Shown in pieces: positions 62,001 to 64,000 of a stretch of 64,000 nt of DNA. A model generated the notes under the pieces. It had not been told where the DNA came from and made no database searches. It was given only the letters and a program-made list of their open reading frames with translations. The position numbers and the translations under genes were made by a program. The DNA lies in contig JAFEUB010000817.1 of NCBI GenBank assembly GCA_024529925.1, forward strand, positions 470,001 through 534,000. The letters are read 5' to 3'. Source of the stretch: Ophthalmolycus amberensis (lineage: Eukaryota > Chordata > Actinopteri > Perciformes > Zoarcidae). Positions within the stretch are counted from its first letter, which is position 1. Each line of letters starts with the position of its first letter.

Positions 62001-63375
62001 GTGAGCCGGGCCGAGCATCGTCCAATGACTTGGTGCCATTAATGCGAACTAATGAGACCATAGTGAGACCTGCAGTGCACCTCTCACCAGTGTCACTGCT
62101 AATGCTGCGCTTATCACATTAGTTTTAGTTTACTTCCCGTTCTTTAGTCATTTGCCATTGTAAGAGCATCTGAAAACGTCCGATTAATTAGTTCTGCAGT
62201 AACGGCACCTTTTTTGTTTTTATTTCCTGTAAAACAAAGCGGCACATACAGTACCGCCTCCTCTTGTAGAGGGACAGGTGGCACATACTGTACAGTAATG
62301 TCAACTATAGGCTGGCACTGGCTCTGTAGCTTCACATTAATGATCTCTTACTTTATTATCTCAGCTAGGAGGATCATGTGATTGGTTGCTTGTATGCGTG
62401 CATCTGTCCCTCAATCATAGTTTGTTGATGTTGGGTGCCAGGGTTGCCCTTTTGCAGATTCCTGAATGGCTCACAGTTGTACATTACCGCACAACACATC
62501 CCCAAACTGAAGTGTATTTAAAATTCAAATCTCCATCTGAGAGGAGCTGTGTTGTTTAAAATGGAAATTATATATCACAGACACGTGCAGTTGTGTGTGT
62601 GTGTGTTGAAGTATTTGTGTGTCCCTCTTTGATTGTGTGTTCGTAATGTGAGGCTTTTAGCAGCGCACGTGTCTGCTGGGATTGTTAGCTTCAGGCGTGT
62701 TAGAGTTGATTCTCTTATTGTGCTGTGGAGGCCATTTGTCACAGCAATATCGGATTCATAATAAGTGCGATTGTGTGAACACCTTTTGTGCTTCTTTAAA
62801 TGATGTGCTTTAATGTTTGTGTGTGTATATTTGTTTATTAAACCCTGGAGTGAGTGAAGTATTGAGAGTGTGGAGCAAAGTGCTGGGCTGTAAATAAACA
62901 TGAGAAGTGACGCTGTACGTCCGAGCAGGAAACCCATTCTCAAATATTGCAACTGGCTCTGCAGAGACAGTCGGGCTGAGCTCTCAGTTTCCAGCCAGTC
63001 TGAGTGATTTGTGTCTGTCCCGGCGAGACGGAGACGTTGATGGTTATCAGTAAAACACATTTCACGTTAAATGTTATCGCTGCTCTCCTTGCTTTCATTT
63101 CCTTTCATTTAATTTCCTTCACTTTACGTTGTTCCTCTGTGCTGCTTTTTTGTCTTTCACATATTTTGCTTTCCTTATCTTTACTTTGTTTACTTCCACC
63201 TTTTGCTTTCCTCTTCATTTATTTTCCTCTCTCTTTCCTTTCTATTGTTTTTCATCTTTTCCTTCTCTTTCCTTTTGTTTTCCATGCCTCTGTGTATCTT
63301 ATCTCCGTCCTATGTCTTCTTCTTTCCTTTCGTTCTCTGTCTGCTCATTTCGTTCTCTTTCCTCTCCTCTTACAG
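62001..63375 (+). other. raver2: raver2 intron 9
   Basis: A 1375-bp phase-1 intron, donor GTGAGC, ending in a long pyrimidine-rich stretch (63085-63375) and TCTTACAG. The hydrophobic frames over the pyrimidine tract are artefacts. GGCACATAC appears twice (62241, 62280) around a short GC-rich block, unexplained. Confidence 0.88.
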
Positions 63376-63704
63376 AGTTGGGACAGGAGTCTGTGCCGTT
63401 GTCCACCCACAATGCGACAGTAGTGGTATCGGCAGCAGGTGTGATGTCATACCTCCAGGGTCGAGGTGGAGAACAAAACGGCACCCATTCTTTCTCCACA
63501 AACCCTTCTGCTTCCTCCTCCGCCTCCTTTGACAGGCAGCCAGCTCCTCCTGGGACCATGATGAGCTCCCATCCACAGGGACAGAGCTACTCCTTGGGGA
63601 TAAGTAACTCAGGCCACGGGCCGCCTCCACCTAAACCCCCTGGAGGAGTTTATGCGTCAGTAGGCCAGCACAACAGCCTCGATGGCTGCCCCCTGGCTAG
63701 CATG
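63376..63704 (+). CDS. raver2: raver2 coding exon 10 (low-complexity region)
   Basis: A 329-bp exon, residues 477-586. It begins in phase 1 (ELGQESVPLSTHNATVVVSA). The rest is Ser-, Gly- and Pro-rich, with SFSTNPSASSSASFDRQPAP and a polyproline piece GPPPPKPPGG. It corresponds to the poorly conserved middle of the Raver C-terminal half. Borders are CTTACAG|AGTTGG and TAGCATG|GTGAGC, ending in phase 0. No stop is present, so the protein continues in one or more exons to the right of the window; mammalian RAVER2 is about 690 residues. Confidence 0.85.
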
Positions 63705-64000
63705 GTGAGCACAAATCCACACACGCACGCATGCTCACACACACATACACAGAAAATACACACCACTGAGTCATGTAGCCCTACTGCTCCTCCTATTCTG
63801 CATCTCAACTTATTCTTTATCGGTTCTGAATTGAGTCGTTATCTGCTGTAGCTGTCTGATGTGTGCTGAAAAACATCTGGATTTTATACACAGCTCTGTA
63901 AATGGGAAACAAACAAAGTGATTGGACCGAGCCATGCAAAACAATTCCAGCCAATCGGCAGCAAGGGGTATTTATGCTCTTGCAGGACAGGGGCAAGGCC
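63705..64000 (+). other. raver2: raver2 intron 10, 5' part
   Basis: Starts with GTGAGC and contains a short ACACGCACGCATGCTCAC repeat area. No acceptor is used before the window ends, so the gene is cut here. Confidence 0.8.

Noticed and set aside
63129..63375. Hydrophobic reading frames before raver2 exon 10
   Set aside because: They translate the T/C-rich intron end; composition, not a membrane protein, explains the Phe/Leu/Ser content.

Overview
This window is vertebrate nuclear DNA, most likely from a ray-finned (teleost) fish. Short coding exons sit in large AT-rich introns with GT/AG borders. CA/TG microsatellites are very dense, and several dispersed repeats are ones I recall as common in teleost genomes. 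No bacterial-style gene packing, rRNA, tRNA or CRISPR array is visible.

Two genes lie head to tail on the plus strand. The left edge holds the last coding exon and 3' UTR of cachd1 (3414-3664 coding, UTR to about 6250). After about 6 kb of intergenic sequence rich in repeats comes raver2, an hnRNP-like RNA-binding protein with three RRM domains. It starts in a CpG-rich, CT-rich first exon (ATG at 12469). Ten coding exons are visible (12469-12750, 25905-25971, 44993-45300, 46181-46345, 54745-54936, 57927-58047, 61012-61094, 61194-61292, 61889-62000, 63376-63704). All junction phases agree, and together they give 586 codons. The final exon(s) lie beyond the right edge. The order cachd1-raver2 on one strand matches the human chromosome 1 neighbourhood as I remember it.

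The rest is intron or intergenic DNA. It holds several non-autonomous DNA transposons that can be delimited from sequence alone. Two are hAT-type elements with perfect 8-bp target duplications (26816-27491 and 41652-41852). Three are PIF/Harbinger-like elements with 3-bp duplications (13913-14385, 14389-14916, 16514-17025), the first two adjoining and sharing one TTA. Two more inverted-repeat elements are at 26028-26234 and 48721-49505. There are older dispersed repeats, a 33-bp minisatellite, a 31-bp tandem duplication and a TG tract of about 65 units.

No new multi-gene system is evident. The least explained signals are an ATG-less minus-strand open frame with coding-like composition inside raver2 intron 2 (39639-39953), and a 45-bp GC-rich sequence occurring twice, about 4.5 kb apart (7534-7578 and 12032-12076).
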